Under the pieces are notes generated by a model. The model saw only the letters and a program-made list of their open reading frames with translations, was not told where the DNA came from and did no database searches. Shown piece after piece: positions 5,672 to 13,200 of a stretch of DNA of 15,696 bases. A program made the position numbers and the translations under genes. The stretch comes from an uncultured Mycoplasmataceae bacterium (GTDB taxonomy: Bacteria > Bacillota_I > Bacilli_A > Mycoplasmatales > Mycoplasmoidaceae): positions 1 to 15,696 of the forward strand of contig CAMWQH010000004.1 in the NCBI GenBank assembly GCA_947176435.1, in the 5' to 3' direction. How positions within the stretch are numbered: position 1 is the first letter of the stretch; every line of letters starts with the position of its first letter.

Positions 5672-5703
5672 AAAACGGGGTAGTAAATAGCCCCGTTTTC
5701 TAT
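5672..5703 (+). terminator. Rho-independent terminator of the first structural operon
   Basis: A perfect 9-bp stem AAAACGGGG (5672-5680) / CCCCGTTTT (5691-5699), 10-nt loop, then TCTATTT. It is the most GC-rich and strongest terminator in the window, just after the stop codon of the last unknown protein. Confidence 0.88.
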
Positions 5704-5732
5704 TTGCAAATTTACATAATATATTATATAAT
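5704..5732 (+). promoter_or_regulatory. Promoter of the neck/tail operon
   Basis: TTGCAA (5704-5709), 17-bp spacer, TATAAT (5727-5732). It starts directly where the upstream terminator ends. The region is very AT-rich, so chance matches are possible, but the placement before the AAGGTGAT site and ATG 5777 is right. Confidence 0.5.
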
Positions 5733-5759
5733 TGAATTATATATACATCATTATGTAAA
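5711..5759 (+). repeat. Nested inverted repeats over the neck/tail promoter
   Basis: An outer repeat TTTACATAAT (5711-5720) / ATTATGTAAA (5750-5759) encloses a second perfect palindrome TATATAATT-G-AATTATATA (5725-5743) that contains the -10 hexamer. The outer arms are 39 bp apart centre to centre. The arrangement suggests dimeric regulator sites bracketing the promoter, or a cruciform/hairpin in the leader. Confidence 0.5.
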
Positions 5760-5776
5760 CTTTTTAAGGTGATACT

Positions 5777-6169
5777 ATGTTAAAAATAAAAAAATTCCAT
5801 GATAGAGTACGTCATTTAATCAATGCTTCTAAAGAACTTTTACCAGATGAAACAATAGATTTCTATGAATATCGAGGAATGGCAGAAGATAAGATAAAAG
5901 ATATTGTAAAAGATTGGCGTTCACTTCCAGAAAATTCAGAAAAATATAAAAAATTTGAAAGTGCTATTGTATATCAAACTGCTTTATTATTATATCCAAG
6001 TATTAGAAATCAAAGCATTAAAGTAAAGCAAATTACAGGTGGTAAAGTAGAATATTTTGAACCAGAAAAATTACAAAATCAAATACAAGATATGCTTGAT
6101 AAATTGCTTTCAGATTTAAGTAAAGAATATAGCACAAGTATATCCTATTTTAGGCTTAGTAATATTTAA
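5777..6169 (+). CDS. Probable head-tail connector protein (gp6/gp15-like)
   Basis: 130 residues from AAGGTGAT six nt before ATG. It is almost entirely helical and charged (IKKFHDRVRHLINASKELL, FYEYRGMAEDKIKDIVKDW, KFESAIVYQTALLLYPSIR), ending in LQNQIQDMLDKLLSDLSKEY. Size, helical content and position, first of a run leading to neck and tail genes, match the ring-forming connectors of the HK97 gp6 / SPP1 gp15 type that sit under the portal. This is assigned by gene order and general character, not by a diagnostic motif. The next gene starts 15 nt after the stop, so they are co-transcribed. Confidence 0.6.
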   Translation: MLKIKKFHDRVRHLINASKELLPDETIDFYEYRGMAEDKIKDIVKDWRSLPENSEKYKKFESAIVYQTALLLYPSIRNQSIKVKQITGGKVEYFEPEKLQNQIQDMLDKLLSDLSKEYSTSISYFRLSNI

Positions 6170-6184
6170 CAGTGGTGGTATGGT

Positions 6185-6838
6185 ATGCAAATATTTGGAG
6201 ATACATTTAAAACAGTCACAGAAGAATTAGGAGAATATTTATTTTTTGAAAACAAACAAAAAGTAAAAGCAAGTTTAAAACATTCTACCAGAGCAGCTTA
6301 TAATTTAGCACAAAGACAATATTTTTTTGAAGGATATTGTGTTAGTAGTTTTGCTGATAAATCGCCAATAAAGGGTGGTATGTATTTTGATAGACAAAGC
6401 ATACCAAACAAAAAATATATGGTAGTTTCTATTGGAAATGAATATACCAGCAATGATTTATCTTATTTATATTGCTGCGAAACAAATGACAAAGTAACAT
6501 TACAAAATCCTATACATATTGAAGAGGACTACAATACTACTTTAGCATTTAAGACATATCAAAAAGATGTATTTTGTTTTTGGAACACTACTGTAAGAAA
6601 TTTAAAACAAACAAACGATGGTACGCTTGAACAAACAATATATACTATGATAATACCGGCTAAATATGGTATTTCTGTAGGAGATAGAATTGTAAGAAAG
6701 GGATTTTCTAATGGAAAATTTGGAGATTTAAAATGTAAAGTAGATAGTATTGATAGCTCGTTAATGTGTATAGAAGATGAAAAAAAAGTTAAAATCAGCG
6801 GAATAGTATATCTGCAATTATCGGAGGATTTGAGATAG
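6185..6838 (+). CDS. Probable head-closure (stopper) protein
   Basis: 217 residues. ATG 6185 has only a weak GTGGTGGT upstream. The N-terminal ~50 residues are helical (FKTVTEELGEYLFFENKQK) and the rest is mostly beta (KKYMVVSIGNEYTS, LSYLYCCETNDKVTLQNP). A segment at ~163-205 (YGISVGDRIVRKG, DLKCKVDSIDSS, KVKISGIVYLQLSED) has the strand-turn-strand 'GD.I...G....KV..ID' pattern seen in small beta-barrel head-closure proteins. It is longer than SPP1 gp16-type stoppers (about 110), so it may carry an extra domain. It occupies the expected place between connector and gp10-like genes. Its stop TAG shares a base with the GTG start of the next gene. Confidence 0.5.
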   Translation: MQIFGDTFKTVTEELGEYLFFENKQKVKASLKHSTRAAYNLAQRQYFFEGYCVSSFADKSPIKGGMYFDRQSIPNKKYMVVSIGNEYTSNDLSYLYCCETNDKVTLQNPIHIEEDYNTTLAFKTYQKDVFCFWNTTVRNLKQTNDGTLEQTIYTMIIPAKYGISVGDRIVRKGFSNGKFGDLKCKVDSIDSSLMCIEDEKKVKISGIVYLQLSEDLR

Positions 6839-7404
6839 TGGCAAAAGGGAAAAGACCAACATTAAAATTCAATTCAGCAGGATTTGTAGAGTTATATAAA
6901 TCTGAACTGATGAAAACAACAAATGAAATTATGAAAGCATTTGAAAAAGATGTAAAAATGCGATTGAATAAAGCAAAAAACGATATAGAAAGAGAAGAAA
7001 GTATTGCAGAAGGAAAAAATATCATCAGTGCAAAAATAACAGCATATGCACAAGCAATTATAGAAAGTTATGGTACAGGAAGCAAAATGGATACATCAAA
7101 TCCATATTTAGAAGAATATAAGGGCAGCGATTTATGGAACCCTGTAAGAAAGGGGCTTGCTATCAGCGGAAGACCTGCAGGAAAATATACTAATATTTTG
7201 GGAGAAGAAAAAATTTCTAGTGGTAGTATGGAAGGAAAAAATTTAGAAGAAATAAGCCCGTTATTTCAAGCAAGAACGCCTACAATGGCAATACAACAAG
7301 CTGAGCAATGGCTAAAAGAAAATACTGGATATTTTGAACATGAACTTAATTTGTTTCAGCAAAAAGTTTTTTCAAATATCAATCAATTTTTTGTATATAA
7401 CTAG
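6838..7404 (+). CDS. HK97 gp10-like neck/tail completion protein
   Basis: 188 residues from GTG 6838, overlapping the previous stop by one base (TAGTG), with ATCGGAGGA about 8 nt upstream. An N-terminal amphipathic helix (ELMKTTNEIMKAFEKDVKMRLNK) is followed by alternating segments including YAQAIIESYGTGSKM and a C-terminal AEQWLKENTGYFEHELNLFQQK. A long N-terminal helix followed by a 'YGTG' turn is common in gp10-like proteins that cap the tail and join it to the head. The assignment also relies on position just before the tail-terminator-like gene. The next gene's ribosome site overlaps this stop codon. Confidence 0.55.
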   Translation: MAKGKRPTLKFNSAGFVELYKSELMKTTNEIMKAFEKDVKMRLNKAKNDIEREESIAEGKNIISAKITAYAQAIIESYGTGSKMDTSNPYLEEYKGSDLWNPVRKGLAISGRPAGKYTNILGEEKISSGSMEGKNLEEISPLFQARTPTMAIQQAEQWLKENTGYFEHELNLFQQKVFSNINQFFVYN

Positions 7405-7416
7405 GTGGTGGTAAAA

Positions 7417-7845
7417 ATGTTGAGTGTTGTAGATGATAAACAAGTCATTGCTTATACAATTAAAAGTGACCCATTTATACAAAGTTTAGGATTTAAAAGT
7501 CACAATATATACAAAAGTATGACCACTCCAGATTTAATAAAAGCAAACAATAAACAAATATTTATATATAATGCTGCTGGTGTAAGAACAGCAAGCGAAA
7601 TTGAAGCAGGATTAGTTTATCAAATAGATGTGAGTGTTCCAACAACTGAAAATCATATAGCAGATATGTGCTTAGAACAAATACAGGCACTTATATTAAA
7701 TAAAACAATTAGGAAACGCCCTATTAGGCTATTTGACCCACCAAGAGCATTGGCACCTAGTGTAGAAAATTTTTATGTTACTGGAATGAAAATAGTATTA
7801 TATAGCACTATTTTTAACAAAAAGCAAATTATAGAAAGTAAATAA
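7417..7845 (+). CDS. Probable tail terminator / tail completion protein
   Basis: 142 residues. ATG 7417 is preferred over GTG 7405 because the ribosome site AGGTGGTGG (7403-7411) lies at the correct distance only from the ATG and itself covers the GTGs. The mixed alpha/beta protein (QVIAYTIKSDPFIQSLGF, KQIFIYNAAGVRTASEIEAG, LVYQIDVSVPTTENHIADMCLEQIQALIL) has the 'strand for output, then helix of ~20 residues' signature of tail terminators such as lambda gpU and SPP1 gp17. Those form a ring ending the tail tube. It sits immediately before the major tail protein gene, the usual place. No catalytic motif is expected or seen. Confidence 0.55.
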   Translation: MLSVVDDKQVIAYTIKSDPFIQSLGFKSHNIYKSMTTPDLIKANNKQIFIYNAAGVRTASEIEAGLVYQIDVSVPTTENHIADMCLEQIQALILNKTIRKRPIRLFDPPRALAPSVENFYVTGMKIVLYSTIFNKKQIIESK

Positions 7846-7864
7846 TGAAAGGTAGGTTTTTAAA

Positions 7865-9283
7865 ATGGCACAAAAAACATTATCTAAAACGCTTGTTTTT
7901 CCACAAGCAGGTCATTTTTTGTTAGTTCCTTATGGTGCAGGAAATAAATTAGATTATAGCAAAGCATATAATTCCAGGTCTGGGATTGTAAATTCTATTA
8001 CAAGAGAAACTTCTTTAAATACAGTAGATTTACCTGACGGAAATTCAACATATCCAGCAAAAACATATGTACAGACACAAGCGGGTACTGTAACAATAGC
8101 GTTATCTACTTATGACCCTAGATTAGAAGCATTAATTTCAGGTGCAACATACAAAGAAAATGAACAGGCACAAGAAGAATTGTGGTATAATACTACACTA
8201 ACTGTTTCTAAAAGCGAAAATACTGCAAAAAATAATACTCTTATTGCAAACAGAGCAAGTCTTTCTTCTCAGACAATTGCAATAAGAGAGGCAGGACCAG
8301 CTATAAAAGAAGATGGTACTCAAGTAGAAAATTTTGATTATGCTGCTGCATATGGTCAATTAGGCGTGAAATTAAATTTAAAGACAGCTACTATAGATAC
8401 TGAAAATTTAGATTTAACTAAAATACCAACATTGACAGAAGTAGTACATACCATTGATGGTGTTAAAAGGGCATATATGGGTATTCAATTTACTGCTCCT
8501 GACTCAGCAGTAAAAGTAAAAGTTTCTCATATACCAAATTTCGATAATGCTGAAACAGTTGATTTAACAAAAGAAAGCCAAGATGTATATAAAGGACAAT
8601 ATATTGATTATATTGGTTTTGCTGCAGAAGTAAATGGAGAATGGGAAAAAATGCCTCAACGCTCTATCGCATTTTATTTTCAATGGCTAGATGCAGGAAA
8701 CAACGTAATTAAAAATACTATTAAAACAATTAATGTACAAGGTACTGTATCTTATTCTGCTATATTAAATCCAGTACCAAATAATGTAGAACAATTACAA
8801 GTTATAGACCAATATGGTAATTTATTTGAAGCAGTAGACAGTGTTGCTACACCAGTAACGAAAGGACATTTCTTTATAGATACTGATACAGGAGAAATTA
8901 AATTTTCAGCTGATGACAAAGACGAAACATTATATTTAGCATATAGCTATTATGCAACAAATACAGCTACAGTAGAATACTCTGAGTCACCAAAAATGTC
9001 TACATTCCAAGCAATCATTATAAACGAAACAAAGGATATGAACGAAACATCATATCAGCGTGTCAATACAATTATTGACAAGTGCTCTGTAAGCGGTAGT
9101 ATTACACCACCTGCACAAACAAATGACCCTACAGGTGGCTGGACGATTACATTCTCTATTGCAAAATCCAGAAGTGGAAAAAGCCCTATTACAATAAAAA
9201 TTGAGCAATCAAATGAAGAAACATCTGAATTAGCAGCATTAGATACAAAAACGAAAAATCAATCAAAAGTACTTACTGAATAA
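7865..9283 (+). CDS. Major tail (tube) protein, enlarged
   Basis: 472 residues from AAAGGTAGG eight nt before ATG. It lies between the tail-terminator-like gene and the chaperone/tape measure genes, the canonical tube-protein position, and ranks as a major structural gene by size. It is mostly beta strands. The N-terminal ~100 residues (ETSLNTVDLPDGNSTYPAKTY, GTVTIALSTYDPRLEALISG) and the C-terminal ~95 residues (MSTFQAIIINETKDMNETSY, CSVSGSITPPA, GGWTITFSIAKSRSGKSPI) resemble the two halves of a tail-tube fold. The ~275 residues between them look like one or more inserted beta domains, perhaps Ig-like and surface exposed. Typical siphovirus tube proteins are 150-250 residues, so this is about twice as long. 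The split-fold reading is inferred. Confidence 0.75.
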   Translation: MAQKTLSKTLVFPQAGHFLLVPYGAGNKLDYSKAYNSRSGIVNSITRETSLNTVDLPDGNSTYPAKTYVQTQAGTVTIALSTYDPRLEALISGATYKENEQAQEELWYNTTLTVSKSENTAKNNTLIANRASLSSQTIAIREAGPAIKEDGTQVENFDYAAAYGQLGVKLNLKTATIDTENLDLTKIPTLTEVVHTIDGVKRAYMGIQFTAPDSAVKVKVSHIPNFDNAETVDLTKESQDVYKGQYIDYIGFAAEVNGEWEKMPQRSIAFYFQWLDAGNNVIKNTIKTINVQGTVSYSAILNPVPNNVEQLQVIDQYGNLFEAVDSVATPVTKGHFFIDTDTGEIKFSADDKDETLYLAYSYYATNTATVEYSESPKMSTFQAIIINETKDMNETSYQRVNTIIDKCSVSGSITPPAQTNDPTGGWTITFSIAKSRSGKSPITIKIEQSNEETSELAALDTKTKNQSKVLTE

Positions 9284-9306
9284 GATGCTTAATGGGACGT
9301 GATAAA

Positions 9307-9846
9307 ATGGCAAAAAAGGAATTTCATGATAAAACATTTGTTGGTGAATATGAGTATAAAGTAAATGGTTTAATATTTAAAATAAAACCTATCTATTTGT
9401 ATGAGCTAATAGATTTTGAAAATGATAATTTGCCTCTATGTAGCGGTCATAAAGAAGTACCAAGTGATGGCGAATTATTACTATGGTGGCATACTATTTT
9501 TTACAAAAAACCAGAAATAGAAACAGAAATTGTTGTAAAAAAAAATAAAAAGCAAAATCTATTAGAAAAAATAAAGGCTTATATCGAAAACAGAAAAGAA
9601 AGCCGAACACATAGTAAAAAATATGCTTCATTTTTTATCGGAGGTAAAATTGTTGCGTGGCTTGAAAAGAAAGTAACAATAAATGGAAAAAACATTGTAT
9701 TTCATGATTTAGAAAACAAATACAGATTATCCAAAGCCGAAATTGCAAAGCTATATTTTTACTTTCTTGAAATATCGGGTTTTCCAGAGCCGTTGAAGGA
9801 GGGGATAAACACACTCTTGAAAACGGCGACAGAAAACAAAAATTAG
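9307..9846 (+). CDS. Tail assembly chaperone, short (gpG-like) form
   Basis: 179 residues from ATG 9307, chosen because GGACGTGAT, one base off a perfect site, lies 3-4 nt before it; ATG 9292 has none. It contains beta and helical parts: FVGEYEYKVNGLIFKIKPIYLYELIDFEND, LLLWWHTIFYKKP, a Lys-rich stretch, then SKAEIAKLYFYFLEISGFPEPL. In siphoviruses two chaperones made from overlapping frames bind the tape measure before tube assembly. The position between tube protein and tape measure is diagnostic. The GGT TTT codons for the Gly-Phe of ISGF hold a -1 slippery site that yields the longer form. The last ~20 residues are read only in this form. Confidence 0.75.
   Translation: MAKKEFHDKTFVGEYEYKVNGLIFKIKPIYLYELIDFENDNLPLCSGHKEVPSDGELLLWWHTIFYKKPEIETEIVVKKNKKQNLLEKIKAYIENRKESRTHSKKYASFFIGGKIVAWLEKKVTINGKNIVFHDLENKYRLSKAEIAKLYFYFLEISGFPEPLKEGINTLLKTATENKN
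9777..9783 (+). other. Programmed -1 ribosomal frameshift site G_GGT_TTT
   Basis: The heptamer GGGTTTT is split by the zero frame as TC[G GGT TTT], exactly X_XXY_YYZ. After slipping, GGG and TTT are re-paired and reading continues at TCC 9783. The -1 frame is closed by TGA at 9768-9770 just upstream and open from there to 10184, so the slip lies near the start of the usable overlap (9771-9846). A purine-rich AAGGAGGGG follows at 9796. Confidence 0.8.
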
Positions 9847-10184
9847 ATTTTGGTGATATTTACACAAGCTTTATCTGTCATTATGGTATGAGCATAGACG
9901 AGATAAACAAATTATCATTCCCTATGCTTAATAGGTTAATAGATGACTTGCCTAAGAGAATATGCGAAAAATTAGGCGTACCATATGATGATGAGGAGGA
10001 AGTAAAACAACAAGAAACAAAAATAACAACGAAAGAAGAACCTCAATATCCTTCCCGAAAAGTAGAAAAACTACTTGCGAAAAGAAAAACAGTAAAAACA
10101 GACAGCAATATTTATGATGCTTCAGATAAGCAACAATTTATTGATTTTTTTGCAGGATTAGCAGATGTAAAGGATACTACTTAA
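9783..10184 (+). CDS. -1 frame extension making the long (gpGT-like) tail chaperone
   Basis: This frame has no usable start of its own: the first ATG (9888) has no ribosome site, and clearly coding sequence (KLDFGDIYTSFICHYGMSID) runs across it from upstream. Entered by the -1 slip at 9777-9783, it adds 133 residues to the first 159 of the short form (counted from ATG 9307), a fusion of 292 residues. The T-domain equivalent contains SIDEINKLSFPMLNRLIDDL, an acidic/Gln linker, a Lys-rich stretch and KQQFIDFFAGLADV. In lambda-type systems the T part binds the tape measure and the G part multimerises. The stop codon lies within a terminator hairpin. Confidence 0.75.
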   Translation, partial: SRAVEGGDKHTLENGDRKQKLDFGDIYTSFICHYGMSIDEINKLSFPMLNRLIDDLPKRICEKLGVPYDDEEEVKQQETKITTKEEPQYPSRKVEKLLAKRKTVKTDSNIYDASDKQQFIDFFAGLADVKDTT

Positions 10185-10202
10185 TCGTAGTATCCTTTTT
10201 TA
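10170..10202 (+). terminator. Terminator hairpin enclosing the chaperone stop codon
   Basis: A perfect 11-bp stem AAGGATACTAC (10170-10180) / GTAGTATCCTT (10187-10197) with loop TTAATC, followed by TTTTT. The stop TAA (10182-10184) lies in the loop, so ribosomes finishing the long chaperone would melt the stem. It lies 17 nt before the tape measure start and no promoter is evident between, so it probably attenuates rather than fully ends transcription. Confidence 0.75.
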
Positions 10203-10218
10203 AAACGGAGGTGTATGA

Positions 10219-13200
10219 ATGGCAAGTAAAGGAAGTCAAACACAACATATTACAAAATTAGATTTTGATATTAGCGAAGTCGAAGCACAATTTCAAAAAA
10301 TTGAGCAAATGGTTAAAAAAACAAGTGAGGCTTTATCAAATGTTGTTGCTAAAGCATCAGAAAAAAATGCTCAAAATACTAAAAGGGTATATGATAGTAT
10401 TATATCAGATGCCGCACAGTCAACATCAAAATTAGGACTGTCATTTAAAGAATTAGGAAAAAGTAAAAAAGAATTAGAAGAAACACTTTCTACATTAGGA
10501 AAGATTACTAAAATAGCATATCAGTCAAATCCTAGTACTGGAACACTATTAGGAGCAACGGCAACAGCTGTTACAAAAGATGGTAAGAAAATAATAGAAA
10601 CATACAAATTACAGGAAGAATATGTTGGAAAATTAGAAGATGGCGTTAAGCAATACAAATATGTATGGAAACAAACGTCACAACAAATTATAAATGATAT
10701 TCAAGCACAGGAAAAAGCTCAGCAAATGGCTGATGCAGAAAAGCAGAAAGCTCAGGAAAGAGCACTAAGAGAGCAACAAAAAATGCAAAGTGAACAAGAA
10801 AAGGCAGCAAATGCCCAGCAAAAAGCTCAGGAAAGAGCACTAAGAGAGCAACAAAAAATACAAAGGGAACAAGAAAAGGCAGCAAATGCCCAGCAAAAAG
10901 CACAAGATAGGATACTAAGAGAGCAACAAAAGGCCGAAAAAGAGCAAGAAAGAATTGCAAATTCTCAACAGAAAAAAATGGAAACAACACTTTCTGTTAT
11001 AGATAAGATGATTGAAAAGCAAAAAACATTTCAAGCATTACAAGCAGCAACAAAGCAGCCTAATGAGCAATTAGTTACAAAAAGTGGCGAACTGCAAAAT
11101 CAATTACAACAATTAAGAGAAATCATTGTGACGAATAAAAAAGTAGATGAAAGTGCATTACAACAACTTGCAACATTAAAACAACAAACAGTTGAATTAA
11201 ATACACAAACAAGAGTTCAACAAAAAATAGATGCAGAAAGACAAAAAGCAACAAAGCAGTTACAACAACAACAAACAGAAACAAAAAAGATACTACAGTC
11301 TATAGACAGTATGATAAGTAAGCAGAAAGAATTACAGGCAACAAGAAATAAATTCAATTATAAAAGCAATGTTTTAACAGCTGATAGCAGAGAACTAGAA
11401 AATCAACTACAAAAAATGAAACAAAAAATACAAACACAAGGTGCTGTTACACAAGCTGAAAGAGAAGAATTAAAAGTATTGCAACAACAAAATTCTGCAT
11501 TACAGCAATCTGCTGGATTATCAAGCGGTATACGCTCCTCTTTTTCAAGTAACAACTTTTTGTCTGTAGCACAACAATTAACGGGTATATATGGCGGAAT
11601 TTACGCTGTACAGAGGGGACTAAGAGAAACACTGTCAACAATAAAAGATGTAGAATTTGGTGTAATGGAAATTACTAGAGTATTTGGTGATGCAACATTA
11701 AATGTTAAGGAATATACAGGAAGTATATTTAATGTTGCTGCAGAATTTGGCAGAACATTTGAAGATGTACAAGATACTGTATTGAGATTTGCTCAAGCAG
11801 GATATACTGCTGAGGAAGCAATAGAAAATGCTAAAATTGCTATGTTAGCATTAAATACAGCGGAATTGAACTCAAAAGAAGCTACTCAATCTCTTATTGC
11901 AGTTATGCAGCAATGGGGTATGGAGAGTAAAGATTTTGAGGGTGTTGTAGATCGTATTAATAAAACAGCGGATAGTTTTGCAATTACATCACAAGATTTA
12001 GTTGACGGGCTGTTAAAGGCGTCTTCTGTTGCTAAAGTTTCTAATGTTTCATTTGAAGATACCATAGGACTTTTAACAGCTATGAAAGTTTCTAGTGGTG
12101 CAGCTGGTAAAGAAGTTGGAAATGCTTTAAAATCAATATTCTCATATATACAAAGACCAAATGCTTTAAAAGCATTTGAAGAAATGGGTATAGAGGTTTA
12201 TGCGGACAAAGCAACAGGAACACTGCTTCCAATGATGGAAATATTGGAAAATATGTCCGAAAAATGGAATAGAGCAGGAGAAGCTGCAAAAGAGTCTATG
12301 ATGGACACATTTACCGCCGCTGGATTTATGAGCGAAGAACTTGCGATATTAACAAATGCAGAAGAAGATTATACAAATGCTGTAGAGGCATATACAAAAG
12401 CAAGCGATAGAGCAAATGATGCAGAAACAAGACAGCAACAGACACAAGCAGCTGGTGTTTATAGAAAAAATTATTATACTGCATTGATGGAAAATTTTGC
12501 AGAAGTACAAAAAGTTGTTACAAACTTACAAGACGCTGATGGGTACTCTATGCAGGAAAATGCAAAATATATGGAAACATTAACAGCAAAATACAATCAG
12601 CTAATAGCATCATTACAATCATTAGCGGTTTCATTAGGAGAAAGCGGTTTAATGGATTTAGCTAAAATTATTGTAGAAATCACAGCAGAACTTGTAAATT
12701 TAATGAATCAAGGAGAAATGACATTACCGATTATTGCGACAGTAGGAAGTCTGATACATAGTGCTTTTTCTGATAAAGGTGCATTACTAAAAGGATTGGC
12801 AAACGACTTTAAAAATATGGCAAAGTCTGTATTAACACATAAAGCTGCTACAGAAGGTATGTCGGCTGCACAAATTGCTTACAATTCTGTAGCACTAAAA
12901 ACAATTGCTGTAAATGCAGGGCTAACATTAGGTATTACTGCATTGATTGGGGTATTAGTAAAAGCGATTGCTCAATGGAAAGAACACGAAGAATATATGC
13001 ACAGAGCTGAAAACCAATTCAAGGAAACAATGGAAGCAGCACAACAACAAGCAGAAAGCCAAAGAGAAAATATTGCAGTAGCACAAGAATATATACAAAT
13101 ATTACAAAATAGCATTGACGCAGAGGGAAATTCTAGGTTATCGAAAGAACAAATTGAATATTACCAAAAGAAAATCAATGATGTTTTAGGGGAGTCAGCT

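Noticed and set aside
9834..9843. C AAA AAT as the chaperone slip site
   Set aside because: The P-site would lose its first-position pair; the canonical G_GGT_TTT upstream is far better.
9888..10184. Independent 98-residue gene starting at ATG 9888
   Set aside because: No ribosome site precedes it and the same frame codes convincingly further upstream; it is the -1 frameshift extension of the chaperone.
10747..10971. Tandem repeats as a CRISPR-like array
   Set aside because: The repeats are contiguous, in frame, have no spacers and encode a coiled coil.
10688..10990. Minus-strand open frame of 100 codons opposite the tape measure repeats
   Set aside because: It is the antisense shadow of the Glu/Gln/Lys repeats, with no ribosome site; other minus-strand frames (for example 500-691, 5096-5413, 12092-12289) are similar shadows.
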